Positions 52,099-61,222 of a stretch of DNA of 64,000 nt are shown here, one piece after another. Position numbers and translations under genes: made by a program. The notes under the pieces are model-generated. The model did no database searches and was not told where the DNA came from. It saw only the letters and a program-made list of their open reading frames with translations. The stretch's first letter is position 1; every line of letters starts with the position of its first letter. The stretch is from Seminavis robusta. Its lineage: Eukaryota; Bacillariophyta; Bacillariophyceae; Naviculales; Naviculaceae. The DNA lies in NCBI GenBank assembly GCA_903772945.1, contig CAICTM010000036.1, positions 96,951-160,950 of the forward strand, read 5' to 3'.

Positions 52099-53262
52099 TT
52101 ATTTGTTGCTGCAAGGTATCGCTCACTACTACTTGCTAGCTGGCTGCGTAGCTCTCGCATTTTCTTCCCTCGTGCGTTTCCGCCGAAGTTGCTTTTCTAT
52201 CTGATTGACTTTCGTGTAGAGGGACAGAGCAAAGCGCTTGGGGGACCCCTGCTGGGAGGCACTGGCAGCCAAACGACCCGAATGGCCGTGCGTCTGGCCC
52301 TGGGGTAGACCGGCACCGGGAGCTCAAGCAAGCAAGACTGGTTTTAGACTTGAGCGATAAAAGCTCAACCTAGCTAGCTACAGAGATCAGAGAGCCATCT
52401 TTCAGCTCGGCTGTTGTAGCAGACTAATGAAGCAGCCAAAAGCATTGAAAGCAAGTGGACAGCCAGCCAGCCAGCCTTCTATCCTGCTTGCTAAGTGCCG
52501 CCTCGTTTCTAGCTAGAGCCAACTATGAACGAACCAGTGCAGGTTTTACTGCGTCAGCTAGCCAGAGCGGACTACCAATAGCTAGTAAGGGTGAGGTCGT
52601 GGGAACGCAAATCAACGAACTGGTGAGAGCTGGGTGGTGGGTGGTCTGTAGCAAACCCCGATCAGCATAAACAGGCCCTATTTCGCATGATTCTTGATGA
52701 CTGTGGCCATGTGGAAGACTTTGAGGTGCCGCTTCCAACACAGATTACGTGTCTTTGGATGGTGGTTCGGACCGGCCCAGAGCACAATCTAAAAAGTTAC
52801 TAGATAATCGAAGAAAGCACCTGATTCTACGCTCGAAACTGCGCAAAACAATACGACCCAACACAATGTAGTATATTTCAACACGGATATTGAATGTTCA
52901 GCATGGGAACCCAGCAACAGATCCAGTCATTTTTCTTGCTTGTGAAGCAGCTTGCAACAACCAGTGTTCCAATGCAAACTGGTAGAAGCTCTTGTAGACG
53001 ACGTCTTCATTGCGGCAAGTGCAAGGTGATCGAAGGTCTTTGGCATCTATTATCTCAGGTCCTTGGTCGTCGCCATCATTCCTTGCTTCCATCCTGGCTG
53101 AGCTTAGCTGACCTTTGAAGCAAGACCTTTCCTTAATTGTCTTTGCCAAGTAGAATCGGACCGGATACTCGCCTCAGTTAGTCCGCCAACCAAGCTGCAT
53201 CCAACCAAAGCCCGTTGCATTGAGCTTGAATCGACGTTTTCGAATTGGGACCTTTTAAAAGC

Positions 53263-56200
53263 ATGACAATGCTGAATAAAGGCCCACTGATCCTGCGGGT
53301 CAGCCTCTTACTAGTAGGCATTCTGGGGGTAACCGTGGTCGCCCAAGATGAGGAACGAAACCGTGGCGCTTTTAGCGTTCCAACAACGGCCAATCCAACC
53401 TCGGAGCCAACAACTGAGCCAACTGCCCATCCCTCGGCGGAACCATCCGCAGATCCCTCGACGACTCCCTCGGATGCTCCCACGCAGACTCCCACCGATG
53501 CCCCATCATTATTTCCTTCGGAAGTACCCACTGGAGAACTCTGTTACTATCCCGAAAATGGCAGCAACGGTGAGGTCTGCCAAAACTTGTACTCCTATAG
53601 TGATGAGGAAGATGCTTTGGGTAGCGTTTGCCTGCATGTTCATCCCACTACAGGAGCCATGCACGTGACTGTCGATGCTGCAGATGATTATGTCTTGTTG
53701 AAGACCAATATTTGGATGGGAGAGAACATTGAAGACGCTCCCCGCCTAGCCGACAGCAATGCTCTTGATTTGGATGCCTTTCCTCTTCTCGCGGATTCTG
53801 ATGGTGGTGACGGTAGTACCATTCAACGAAACCGTGCCTTTTTTCAGGTGCCAACAACAGCCAATCCTACCTCAGAGCCAACCACGGAACCATCCAGCAA
53901 GCCAAGTGGATCGCCTTCTAGCGGTCCAACAGGATCACCCACTGGGGGCCCAACTGGATCGCCTACAGGAGCCCCCACTGGATCACCTACAGAAACCCCC
54001 ACTGCATCCCCTGCTGGTGTCACACGGATTTCCATTCCAGCTGATGATTTTGTCTGTAAAGCTGGAAAGGCCAAGTTGCAAGTCATTGCCTTTGTCGAAG
54101 TACAAAACACCAAGACTGGACAGAAAATGGATACCTACGCCTATCAAAAGAACCTGCACAATACGCAAGTCTTTGTCGATTCAGAGAGTGGCATTGAACG
54201 AAACCGTGGCTTCTTTGCTACACCCACAACCGCCAATCCTACATCGGAACCAACCAGTGAGCCATCCAGCAAACCATCTTCTGGGCCATCTAACGGACCA
54301 ACTGGATCTCCCACGAAGAGTCCTACAGTTTCTCCTACTGGATACCCAACAGGAACACCTACTGGAAGCCCAACAGCCCCTCCAGATTGGATGGGATGGT
54401 TCGATGTGACCATAAATTGTGCATGTGAAGACACCCCGGCTCCCACGGAACCCCCTTCTGAAGCACCCACAGGAGAACAGTGTTTCTATCCCGAAAACGG
54501 CAACAATGGTGAGGTCTGTCAGAACTTGTACAGCTATGATGCAGAAGAAGATGCCTTGGGCAGCGTTTGCCTGCATGTTCATCCCACTACGGGAGCCATG
54601 CACGTGACTGTTGATTCTGCAGATGATTACGTTTTGTTGAAGACCAATATTTGGATGGGAGAGAACATTGAAGATGCTCCCCGCCTAGCCGACAGCAATG
54701 CTCTTGATTTAGATGCCTTTCCTCTTCTAGCTGATACGGATGTTGATGGTAGTACCATTCAACGAAACCGTGCCTTTTTCCAAGCACCAACAACAGCAAA
54801 TCCCACCTCAGAGCCAACCACGGAACCATCCAGCAAGCCAAGTGGATCACCTTCTAGCGGTCCAACAGGATCGCCCACCGGGGGCCCAACTGGTTCACCC
54901 ACTGGGGGGCCAACAGGATCGCCAACAGGAACCCCCACTGGATCCCCTACTGTCACTCCCACAACACATATTTCTATACCAGCTGATGATTTTGTCTGTA
55001 AGGCTGGAAAGGCCAAGTTGCAAGTGATTGCCTTTGTGGAAGTACAAAACACCAAGACTGGCAAGAAAATGGATACCTATGCGTATCAAAAGAATCTGCA
55101 CAATACTCAAGTCTTTGTCGATTCAGAGAATGGCATCCAACGAAACCGCGGCTTCTTTGCTGCACCAACAACAGCCAATCCTACATCGGAACCAACAAGT
55201 GAGCCATCCAGCAAACCATCTTCTGGGCCATCTAACGGACCAACTGGATCTCCCACGAAGAGCCCTACGGTTTCTCCTACTGGATACCCAACAGGAACAC
55301 CTACTGGAAGCCCAACAGCCCCTCCAGACTGGATGGGATGGTTTGATGTGACCATAAATTGTGCATGTGAAGACTCCCCAGCTCCCTCAGTGTCACCATC
55401 AATGGCCCCAACCGGAGAACTCTGCTTTCATCCTGATCAAAGCAACAATGGCCAGGTTTGTCAAAACTTGTATTCATACGATGATGATGAAGACGCCCTG
55501 GGCAGTGTCTGTTTGCATGTACATCCCACATCGGGAGCCCTACACATGACAGTTGATGCATTGGAGGGTTGGACCCTGGTGGAGACCAAGCTTTGGTTGG
55601 GAGAGGACATAGACAATGCTCCCCGTCTTGGCGATAGCAATGCTTTGGACTTGGATTCCTTTCCCTACATACGTACAGACGATCTTCTGGCCGATTCGGG
55701 TGGTGATGGCAGTACCATTCAACGAAACCGTGGCTTCTTTACTCAGCCGACAACAGCTAATCCGACATCGGAACCAACAAGTGAGCCATCCAGCAAGCCG
55801 TCTGGGTCGCCTTCTGGCAGTCCATCGAAATCCCCTACTGGCAGTCCGACTGGATCACCCACAGGATCCCCAACCAGATCCCCAACGGGAGCACCCACCA
55901 CATCTCCTACTGTCTCGCCCACAGGAAGCCCTACTGGTATCTCACGTATTTCCATTCCTGCTGATGAAACAGAGATCATGTGTAAAGCTCGGAAGGCTCA
56001 ATTGCAAGTGATTGCCTTTGTCAAGGTACGGAACACCCAGACTGGCCAGAAAGTGGATTCGTATGCCTATCAGAAGCATCAACATCATACACAAATTTTT
56101 GATGATTCTGAGAGTGGCATTCAACGAAACCGTGGCTTCTTTAGGCCGCCAACAACGGCTAATCCTACATCGGCACCAACAACTGAACCTTCCAGCAAAC

Positions 56201-57810
56201 CAACTGGCAGTCCCACTGGAACACCCACTAGAGGCCCCACTGGTGCCCCCACCTTATCTCCCACAAGCACACCTACTGCAAGTCCAACTGGCAGCCCCAA
56301 GTGGATGGGGTGGTTCGATGTGACGATTGAGTGTGAATGTGAAGAAACTGTGGCACCCACCAGTCCACCTACCAGTGCTCCCACGAGTGCGCCTACAAGT
56401 GCTCCTACAAGTGCACCTACTTCCGATGTTTGTCCCAACACCCCAAAGGCTTACGTCAAGAATCCTAGACTTGAGAATGACAAGGATACCAGTCACGAGG
56501 AATGCCATGCAATTGTTCCAAATACTAGCTATCAACAGTCGATTGGATCGGTCTGCGTCCACGTTATTGGTCAAGTCCTCCATGTCGTCTTTGAAACGAA
56601 TCGGCATTGGGCGCTCATGAGGAATCAACTCTACGTGGGACAGGGCAAGGAAGCTACTCTGGACACCATGCCCAAGAGACGGGTCACGGGATTGCCTGAC
56701 ACACGCAAATTCAAGCATTTTGCTTGTGATTGGGAAGGCGAACGACAAGCCTTCTTTGAAGTCGATTTGGAGTATCACTGCATTGGCAACGAAGACTACC
56801 AGGTGTCCATTGTGGCGCATTCCACGGTGGAGAAATTGAATGCACAGGGAGAATTGGTTCCTGGGACCGAACTGGATGTGTTTGCCTATGAACATACAGG
56901 TCTCTCCACCAAGAACTGGTATGGGTACTTTGACTTCATGATTGGGTGCGACTGTCCCGACATTGCAACCCATGCGACGCCCACGACTCGTAATGCGACC
57001 AAACCGCCCGTGACGCCTACTACAACAGGAGATTCAGCAACAAGTCAAAAAGTTGACCCTGCCGGTTCCCGACGTCGCTTAATGGAGGCAGAAGGAACTG
57101 AGCGATTTGTCGAGGAGTTGAATGGAAGCAATGGCAAAGGACGCGCCGAGTGCCAAGCCGCTTTTGCCTACCACAGCAATCGTGTTTCCATCAGCTTTTT
57201 CGACTTGGGTCTGCCAACCGAACTACTCATGCAGCAGCAGGACAATGACAAGAATAGCAATAGCAGCACGAAGTACCTGTGGGGTTGGACGAACGGTCCG
57301 TTGTCGTCGTCGGACTTTGCGTATGAGATGGATCTGGTGTCTCACAGCTCGAGTAAAGAGCAGGCACCTCTCGAGGACCACGCTGACCACGAGCACCAGG
57401 TCGGACACACCCTTGGTACCCTGAACTTGGAATACAGCGGCAAAGAAGCAATCTTGTCGATTGAAGCATCACCACACCTCTGGCTTCGAAAGACGTACGC
57501 CCATGTTGGTGCTGGTCGCCTCCCTGAACATTTCACGGAAATTGAAGGCGAGGGCGAGGATTCATCCGTGTACATCTTGGACATTGACCCCACCACATTC
57601 CCGCTGTTCCAGTCGAGCGAGATGCGTCAGAAAGAAACCAGCCATACTTACTCTGTGAACAGTGGCGACTTTATGGACTATCCTGTGTACGTTATTGCAT
57701 ATGCAATAGTTTGTGGCGACTTTGATGCCCACGAGAAAGCAATGAACCTAAATCATGAGCCCGCAGTCGTCCAAGGAATCCGAGGGGATGGCGCACGAGC
57801 TTCCAGCTAG
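53263..57810 (+). CDS. Secreted modular protein with Pro-Thr-Ser inserts inside repeated beta-type domains
   Basis: 1,515 residues from ATG 53263; the frame upstream to 53245 has only a TTG, so the ATG was chosen. Signal peptide: hydrophobic LILRVSLLLVGILGVTVV, cleavage near AQDEE. Then a Pro-Thr-Ser leader, three near-identical units of about 312 residues (starting about 53536, 54472 and 55411), a fourth uninterrupted domain (56430-56965), a basic GSRRRL site, and a distinct C-terminal domain (about 57120-57730). In each of the three units the domain is interrupted twice by Pro-Thr-Ser segments that begin with an RNR(A/G)FF...PTTANPTSEPT phrase. There is no transmembrane anchor at the C terminus. 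The domain is shared with the N terminus of the divergent giant gene. A secreted wall, mucilage or adhesion role is inferred; no enzyme motif is seen. Confidence 0.88.
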   Translation: MTMLNKGPLILRVSLLLVGILGVTVVAQDEERNRGAFSVPTTANPTSEPTTEPTAHPSAEPSADPSTTPSDAPTQTPTDAPSLFPSEVPTGELCYYPENGSNGEVCQNLYSYSDEEDALGSVCLHVHPTTGAMHVTVDAADDYVLLKTNIWMGENIEDAPRLADSNALDLDAFPLLADSDGGDGSTIQRNRAFFQVPTTANPTSEPTTEPSSKPSGSPSSGPTGSPTGGPTGSPTGAPTGSPTETPTASPAGVTRISIPADDFVCKAGKAKLQVIAFVEVQNTKTGQKMDTYAYQKNLHNTQVFVDSESGIERNRGFFATPTTANPTSEPTSEPSSKPSSGPSNGPTGSPTKSPTVSPTGYPTGTPTGSPTAPPDWMGWFDVTINCACEDTPAPTEPPSEAPTGEQCFYPENGNNGEVCQNLYSYDAEEDALGSVCLHVHPTTGAMHVTVDSADDYVLLKTNIWMGENIEDAPRLADSNALDLDAFPLLADTDVDGSTIQRNRAFFQAPTTANPTSEPTTEPSSKPSGSPSSGPTGSPTGGPTGSPTGGPTGSPTGTPTGSPTVTPTTHISIPADDFVCKAGKAKLQVIAFVEVQNTKTGKKMDTYAYQKNLHNTQVFVDSENGIQRNRGFFAAPTTANPTSEPTSEPSSKPSSGPSNGPTGSPTKSPTVSPTGYPTGTPTGSPTAPPDWMGWFDVTINCACEDSPAPSVSPSMAPTGELCFHPDQSNNGQVCQNLYSYDDDEDALGSVCLHVHPTSGALHMTVDALEGWTLVETKLWLGEDIDNAPRLGDSNALDLDSFPYIRTDDLLADSGGDGSTIQRNRGFFTQPTTANPTSEPTSEPSSKPSGSPSGSPSKSPTGSPTGSPTGSPTRSPTGAPTTSPTVSPTGSPTGISRISIPADETEIMCKARKAQLQVIAFVKVRNTQTGQKVDSYAYQKHQHHTQIFDDSESGIQRNRGFFRPPTTANPTSAPTTEPSSKPTGSPTGTPTRGPTGAPTLSPTSTPTASPTGSPKWMGWFDVTIECECEETVAPTSPPTSAPTSAPTSAPTSAPTSDVCPNTPKAYVKNPRLENDKDTSHEECHAIVPNTSYQQSIGSVCVHVIGQVLHVVFETNRHWALMRNQLYVGQGKEATLDTMPKRRVTGLPDTRKFKHFACDWEGERQAFFEVDLEYHCIGNEDYQVSIVAHSTVEKLNAQGELVPGTELDVFAYEHTGLSTKNWYGYFDFMIGCDCPDIATHATPTTRNATKPPVTPTTTGDSATSQKVDPAGSRRRLMEAEGTERFVEELNGSNGKGRAECQAAFAYHSNRVSISFFDLGLPTELLMQQQDNDKNSNSSTKYLWGWTNGPLSSSDFAYEMDLVSHSSSKEQAPLEDHADHEHQVGHTLGTLNLEYSGKEAILSIEASPHLWLRKTYAHVGAGRLPEHFTEIEGEGEDSSVYILDIDPTTFPLFQSSEMRQKETSHTYSVNSGDFMDYPVYVIAYAIVCGDFDAHEKAMNLNHEPAVVQGIRGDGARASS
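53353..56310 (+). repeat. Seven copies of the RNRxFF-PTTANPTSEPT insert module
   Basis: Copies at about 53356 (mature N terminus), 53822, 54196, 54757, 55138, 55717 and 56122. Each starts with (E/Q)RNR(A/G)(F/A)F, continues PTTANPTS(E/A)PT(T/S)EP(S/T)(S/A)(K/H)P and ends in a run of GSPT/GTPT tetrads. Six copies fall at two fixed sites inside the domain: after FPLLAD-like residues and after the YAYQK strand, just before WMGWFDV. Confidence 0.8.
53534..56345 (+). repeat. Three tandem units of about 937 bp
   Basis: Units begin with GE(L/Q)C(Y/F) at about 53536, 54472 and 55411. Units 1 and 2 are almost identical in DNA over hundreds of bases (for example the stretch ending in catgcacgtgactgt), unit 3 is more diverged (GELCFHPD, VETKLWLGED). 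Recent duplication or gene conversion of units 1 and 2 is likely. Confidence 0.8.
56430..56965 (+). other. Uninterrupted beta-type domain (fourth copy)
   Basis: From DVCPNTP to MIGCDCP. Carries CHAIVPN, GSVCVHV, HWALMRNQLYVGQG, CDWEGERQAFFEVDLEYHC, VAHSTVEKL, PGTELDVFAYE and WYGYFDF. It shows what the domain looks like without inserts; GERQAFFEV sits where the inserted copies have QRNRAFFQV. Confidence 0.65.
57120..57730 (+). other. C-terminal domain with WGWTNGP motif
   Basis: Runs from ECQAAFAYH through WGWTNGPLSSSDFAYEMDL, GTLNLEYSGKEAILSIEA, LRKTYAHVGAGRLPE and YPVYVIAYAIVCG. The order (A-F-A-Y, W-G-W-x-N-G-P, G-T-L-x-x-x-Y, T-Y-x-x-V-G, V-I-A-x-A-x-V-C-G) resembles a beta-rich module I associate with secreted proteins of bacteria and algae. 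It is not obviously the same subtype as the repeated domain, although strand signatures are similar. Confidence 0.5.
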
Positions 57811-58611
57811 CTTGGCTGTGACCAACGCTTTGCTCAGGTAAGTAGCAAGACCCGAAGTGGCTTGTCTTCATGGGGCAGGGAGGGAAAAAACAAAAACATC
57901 AGCGCAGCGAAGCTGGAAGCACGTGGTGCACCCCTTCTAGGAATCTATAATAAAAGTATGAATCCGGATATCCATCTAAAAGGACTCCTTCCTCGTTTCC
58001 TCTTCAGCTCCATGAGGGAAATCATCTAGTTCAGGTTTCCTCTTGCCATTTCGTGTATCAGCAGCAGAAATTGAGCGTCTCCTAAAAATGCAGGTTTGAC
58101 TGAGACTCTGAGAGCACGTCCATCAGATGTACATGTAGAGTACGTAACAGAGGCCTGCTTTCCCTCAAATCTGATCATGGCAGGGCCCAGAATAGCTAAT
58201 TTGGCCCCTCAGGCTCTCCAACACTGGAGGATAAAGCATTGCGAATGCTCCTCCTCTGCCAGCTCGCCCTTGTACTGGTACCTCATCACTCCTGCGCCGG
58301 CCTTTGTATCTTCGAGGGTTTCATTCTTGTCTCTTCTCCAGTCGTAGCTAGCTGGCCAATAGCTCTGGGATTTACATGGATCTGTCAAGACGTAAGAAGA
58401 GGCTCCAAGAAGCAAACCAAGAATGAGGGCTGAACCAAGACTTATTAGAGTTTTGGGAGATCTTGCAGTCAAAGCTTACAGCCAAAGCCAGAGATTCTTT
58501 TTGTTGTTGTTGGAGATCTGTTCGAGTCGAGCAGTGCATTTTGTACTTTCCATAAGACGCAAAGCAAAGAAACCAAAAAGAACAAAGCACAAACTGAGTT
58601 AGTCAAGAACG
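57811..58611. other. Intergenic, 3' flank of the modular gene and 5' flank of the acetyltransferase
   Basis: 800 bp. A consensus splice donor (CAG/gtaagt) lies at 57837-57838 just after the stop, and an AATAAA at 57950-57955. A frame on the minus strand (58472-58209) with a hydrophobic N terminus starts at TTG directly after a stop and has no early ATG, so it is not called as a gene. Nothing else is seen. Confidence 0.4.
57950..57955 (+). terminator. Candidate poly(A) signal for the modular gene
   Basis: AATAAA 140 bp after the stop at 57810. Diatoms do not use this hexamer strictly. Confidence 0.3.
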
Positions 58612-59445
58612 ATGATGGCCCACAATAGCACTTTGACCGTCCACCAAGCCCTCTATGGCAATGAGGAAAAGTCAAGTTCGTCACCCAAGAATCTCAGCAA
58701 GTGGACTTTGGAGGCAGATTCTGACAAGCTGCGCTGTGCCCTTGGTGAAGCATTTGCTGGCACAGACACTGTTGGAGGAGAGCCGATCCTAGATTGGGGC
58801 TTTGGCCATTGTTCGTTCAAACCAGAGGAACGAGTGCAGCTGTTTCAATTCATGATGGCATATCCACTCTATGAAGATATCCAGAAGCCAAGCTTTCAGA
58901 TCTGTTCGGAGAATGGCAATGGTGATATCAAATCGCTGGCATCTGTGGTGGAGTATGACAATGACAGAAACAACAGCAAGAAGCCATTCAAGAAAATACG
59001 GGAGGGTTGGGCAAACCTTGTCACGACCATGCGTCTTCTGCTCGTACACAAAGAAAAAGTTCCGGACCTCTTCAAATCTCCGGACAGGAAGGCCGACCTC
59101 AAGAGAATGGAACAAAAACTGGGAAAGAATTTTCAAGAAAAGTGTGACCAGTGGCATTTCGAGCATGGACCAAAGGGAAAGCATTGGTTTGTCCACATGG
59201 TAGGCGTGGTTCCCGACCATCAAGGTCAAGGAATGGGCAAAGAACTCATGGCAAAACTGAATGATATGGCTGATAAGATGAACCAAGCGATGTACTTGGA
59301 AGCTGGAGAAAGAAACCGACGATTCTACGAGAAAATGGGATTTGTTGTCCAGCACACTGTTACGTTGGAGGATCCTGATGACGCCGAGAATAGCTTCCTG
59401 GTCCACTTGATGACTCGGGAGCCCCACCACGAGACATGTAGTTGA
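58612..59445 (+). CDS. GNAT-family N-acetyltransferase
   Basis: 277 residues; ATG 58612, with a second Met directly after it. The C-terminal half has the GNAT fold signature: HWFVHMVGVVPDHQGQGMGKEL at residues 191-212 contains the Q-x-x-G-x-G acetyl-CoA pyrophosphate loop (204-209), and YLEAGERNRRFYEKMGF at 228-244 is the motif-B type strand-helix with the conserved N-x-x-x-Y-x-x-x-G-F pattern. The V-x-P-x-x-Q-G-x-G plus Y-L-E-x form resembles small-molecule GNATs common in fungi and algae. The N-terminal half (1-185) is less conserved and likely forms the acceptor side; the acceptor is unknown. No signal or presequence is evident, so a cytosolic location is likely. It converges with the next gene (-) across 718 bp. 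Confidence 0.85.
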   Translation: MMAHNSTLTVHQALYGNEEKSSSSPKNLSKWTLEADSDKLRCALGEAFAGTDTVGGEPILDWGFGHCSFKPEERVQLFQFMMAYPLYEDIQKPSFQICSENGNGDIKSLASVVEYDNDRNNSKKPFKKIREGWANLVTTMRLLLVHKEKVPDLFKSPDRKADLKRMEQKLGKNFQEKCDQWHFEHGPKGKHWFVHMVGVVPDHQGQGMGKELMAKLNDMADKMNQAMYLEAGERNRRFYEKMGFVVQHTVTLEDPDDAENSFLVHLMTREPHHETCS

Positions 59446-60163
59446 AAACAGATGATGCGGACATAAACGGCGATGGGCAGAGAGTGCTGGTGGCCCCCGA
59501 AGCATCTGCTGCAGACTAGATCCAACCCAGAAATGACTAAAGTTTTTCGAACACAACCTCCTGGAAAGCTGGGTGGTCTGGGGCCCGCCTGAACCAACAC
59601 CACAACACCTTATAAAACCAACAAAATGAATTCACACAAATCAACAAAAGCACCAAACTCCAGAAACAGAATACATGTACTTAATTAATAATAAACTTTT
59701 GTTTCTCTATTTCAAGCAAGACGAATAAAGGGTGTCCCTACCACCGGAGGTAGCATGAGGAGCCTCAGGCCCTCTCTAACCGGTAGCCAGCCAGCTAGTA
59801 GCACCTGCAATACGTGCCAGCGCCCTCTCAGGTAATCCCTCGCTTCCCACCCTCCGCTCGCAAGAGAGGCAATGGGCGTTCGTACTGATACGTTTCCCTC
59901 TTCGTTTCACAGTTCTGCTATGAAAAGCGAAGCTCTTGTTCGCACGGGCTACCCGGATCTGAAATGTGCATGGTAAAAAGACGACTATTCTCTGGTTCGG
60001 TACAACCTAAAAGCTCTTTTTAATTTATCAATGCATTCTCAAGACTTCATCTGGCATTTTGCTTGTGCATTCCAGCCATCCTTGTTGCGTTCACTTGGCA
60101 AAATGCATGAGTCTCTTTACCGTTGTACAGCGTTCCACTTTTTCATTACGGTAGAGTACCAAT
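59446..60163. other. Intergenic between convergent genes
   Basis: 718 bp. AATAAA at 59690-59695 could serve the acetyltransferase transcript. At 59832 a CAG/gtaatc donor and at about 59911 a tttcacag acceptor could bound an 80-nt intron, but no coding frame is attached to it. No gene is seen. Confidence 0.4.
59690..59695 (+). terminator. Candidate poly(A) signal for the acetyltransferase gene
   Basis: AATAAA 245 bp after the stop at 59445, in an AT-rich stretch. Confidence 0.3.
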
Positions 60164-61222
60164 CTAAACCTTCCCCAACTGTGCCGCCATGACGGCCATG
60201 ACGGTCCACATTCGGTTTTCAGCTTCGGGAAAGACAATACTCTGTGGTCCGTAAAAGACTTCATCGTGCACTTCCTCGGGGTGTCGGGGCAGACAATGCA
60301 AAAATACAGCATTGGGATCGGCCTTGGCCATGAGGGCATTATTGACCTGATATCCCTCGAATTCAGCCAATCGCTTGGCGGCTTCTTCTTCTTGTCCCAT
60401 ACTGACCCACGTATCGGTGAAAATGGCGTGTGCTCCCGCCACTCCTTCGTCGGCGACGGTGGTGGTCATGACGGAACTGCCACTGGCATTGGCTAGCTCT
60501 TGGGTTTTGGCCAGAATGGTGGCATCGGGTTCGTATCCCGTCGGAGTTGCAATCTGCACGTTCATTCCCAAAATGGCCGATCCCAACATGAGATCGTGCA
60601 AGACATTGTTGCCGTCACCAACCCAACTGACAGTTTTTCCTTCGAGTTGATCGGCACCGAAATGTTGTTGCATGGCCATGATATCCGCCAAAGTTTGCAG
60701 GGGATGATGCATGTCCGAAAGGGCATTAATGACGGGAACGGTAGAGTGTTCGGCCAATTCGGTGACATCGGAATGGGCAAAGACCCGAGCCAAAATGAGA
60801 CTGTTGAATCTCGACAAGACGAGAGCCGTGTCTTTCATGCTTTCATTGACACCGAGTTGAATATCGGAAGGACCCAAAAAGAGGGCGTGACCTCCGAGTT
60901 TGTTCATTCCGGTTTCAGTAGAGACACGGGTACGAGTGGATCGTTTTTGGAAAATCATACTGACGGAATCTCCCTTGAGTGGTTGGTCCGTGGATCCACT
61001 GTCGTATTGTGCCTTGTAGTGGTGACTCAGATCCAAGAGACCGTTGAGTTCGTCTTTGGAGAGTTGATCAATGGACATGAAATGTTGTCCCTTCAAGGAT
61101 GCCACGGCATTTTGGATGCTGGCGGGGGTAGATGACAGGCATCGCGTAGTAGTGGCAGTGGTAGTTGCCTTTTGGAAGGAGTGCTTCAACAAGACACGGC
61201 TGGCTGTGGATGTGAACAACAT
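60164..61222 (-). CDS. OTC: Ornithine carbamoyltransferase, mitochondrial
   Basis: 352 residues from ATG 61222; the frame extends two codons further only to a TTG. Catalyses carbamoyl phosphate + ornithine to citrulline, or the reverse. Diagnostic motifs: S-T-R-T-R at 95-99 (carbamoyl-phosphate loop), HPLQ at 173-176, GDGNNV at 203-208, DTWVSMGQE at 270-278 (the S-M-G ornithine loop), HCLPRHP at 309-315 and EAENRMW near the end. The S-M-G loop and HCLP distinguish it from aspartate carbamoyltransferase. Residues 1 to about 37 are Ser/Thr/Arg-rich with no acidic residue, a typical mitochondrial presequence. No intron is needed. It stands head to head with carbamate kinase, which shares carbamoyl phosphate. 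Whether it runs in the anabolic (urea cycle) or catabolic direction cannot be told. Confidence 0.95.
   Translation of the reverse strand: MLFTSTASRVLLKHSFQKATTTATTTRCLSSTPASIQNAVASLKGQHFMSIDQLSKDELNGLLDLSHHYKAQYDSGSTDQPLKGDSVSMIFQKRSTRTRVSTETGMNKLGGHALFLGPSDIQLGVNESMKDTALVLSRFNSLILARVFAHSDVTELAEHSTVPVINALSDMHHPLQTLADIMAMQQHFGADQLEGKTVSWVGDGNNVLHDLMLGSAILGMNVQIATPTGYEPDATILAKTQELANASGSSVMTTTVADEGVAGAHAIFTDTWVSMGQEEEAAKRLAEFEGYQVNNALMAKADPNAVFLHCLPRHPEEVHDEVFYGPQSIVFPEAENRMWTVMAVMAAQLGKV

Larger units (their letters stand above)
49585..53262. promoter_or_regulatory. Divergent intergenic region between the two modular-protein genes
   Basis: 3.7 kb separating the starts at 49584 (-) and 53263 (+). 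It should hold both promoters; no TATA box could be placed with confidence. Seen: a 33-nt imperfect direct repeat, two TGATCT-N9-AGATCA dyads, ACGTACGTACGT at 50010-50021, a TACGGTACCGTA palindrome, an AT-rich perfect palindrome at 51204-51226, and recurring AGCTAGCT. A 69-codon frame from ATG 51504 to 51713 (+) has no recognisable product. No tRNA or complete gene was found. Confidence 0.5.

Noticed and set aside
52136-52327. 63-codon minus-strand frame, thought of as a retroelement scrap
   Set aside because: No motif of reverse transcriptase, integrase or capsid could be identified.
53245-53262. Six extra N-terminal codons for the modular protein
   Set aside because: They begin with TTG; ATG 53263 directly precedes a good signal peptide.
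58209-58472. 87-codon minus-strand frame with a hydrophobic N terminus
   Set aside because: It begins at TTG one codon after a stop, has no early ATG, and lies in the 5' flank of the acetyltransferase; no family recognised.
59832-59911. GT-AG pair resembling an 80-nt intron
   Set aside because: No coding frame on either side continues through it; could be a UTR intron but nothing supports it.
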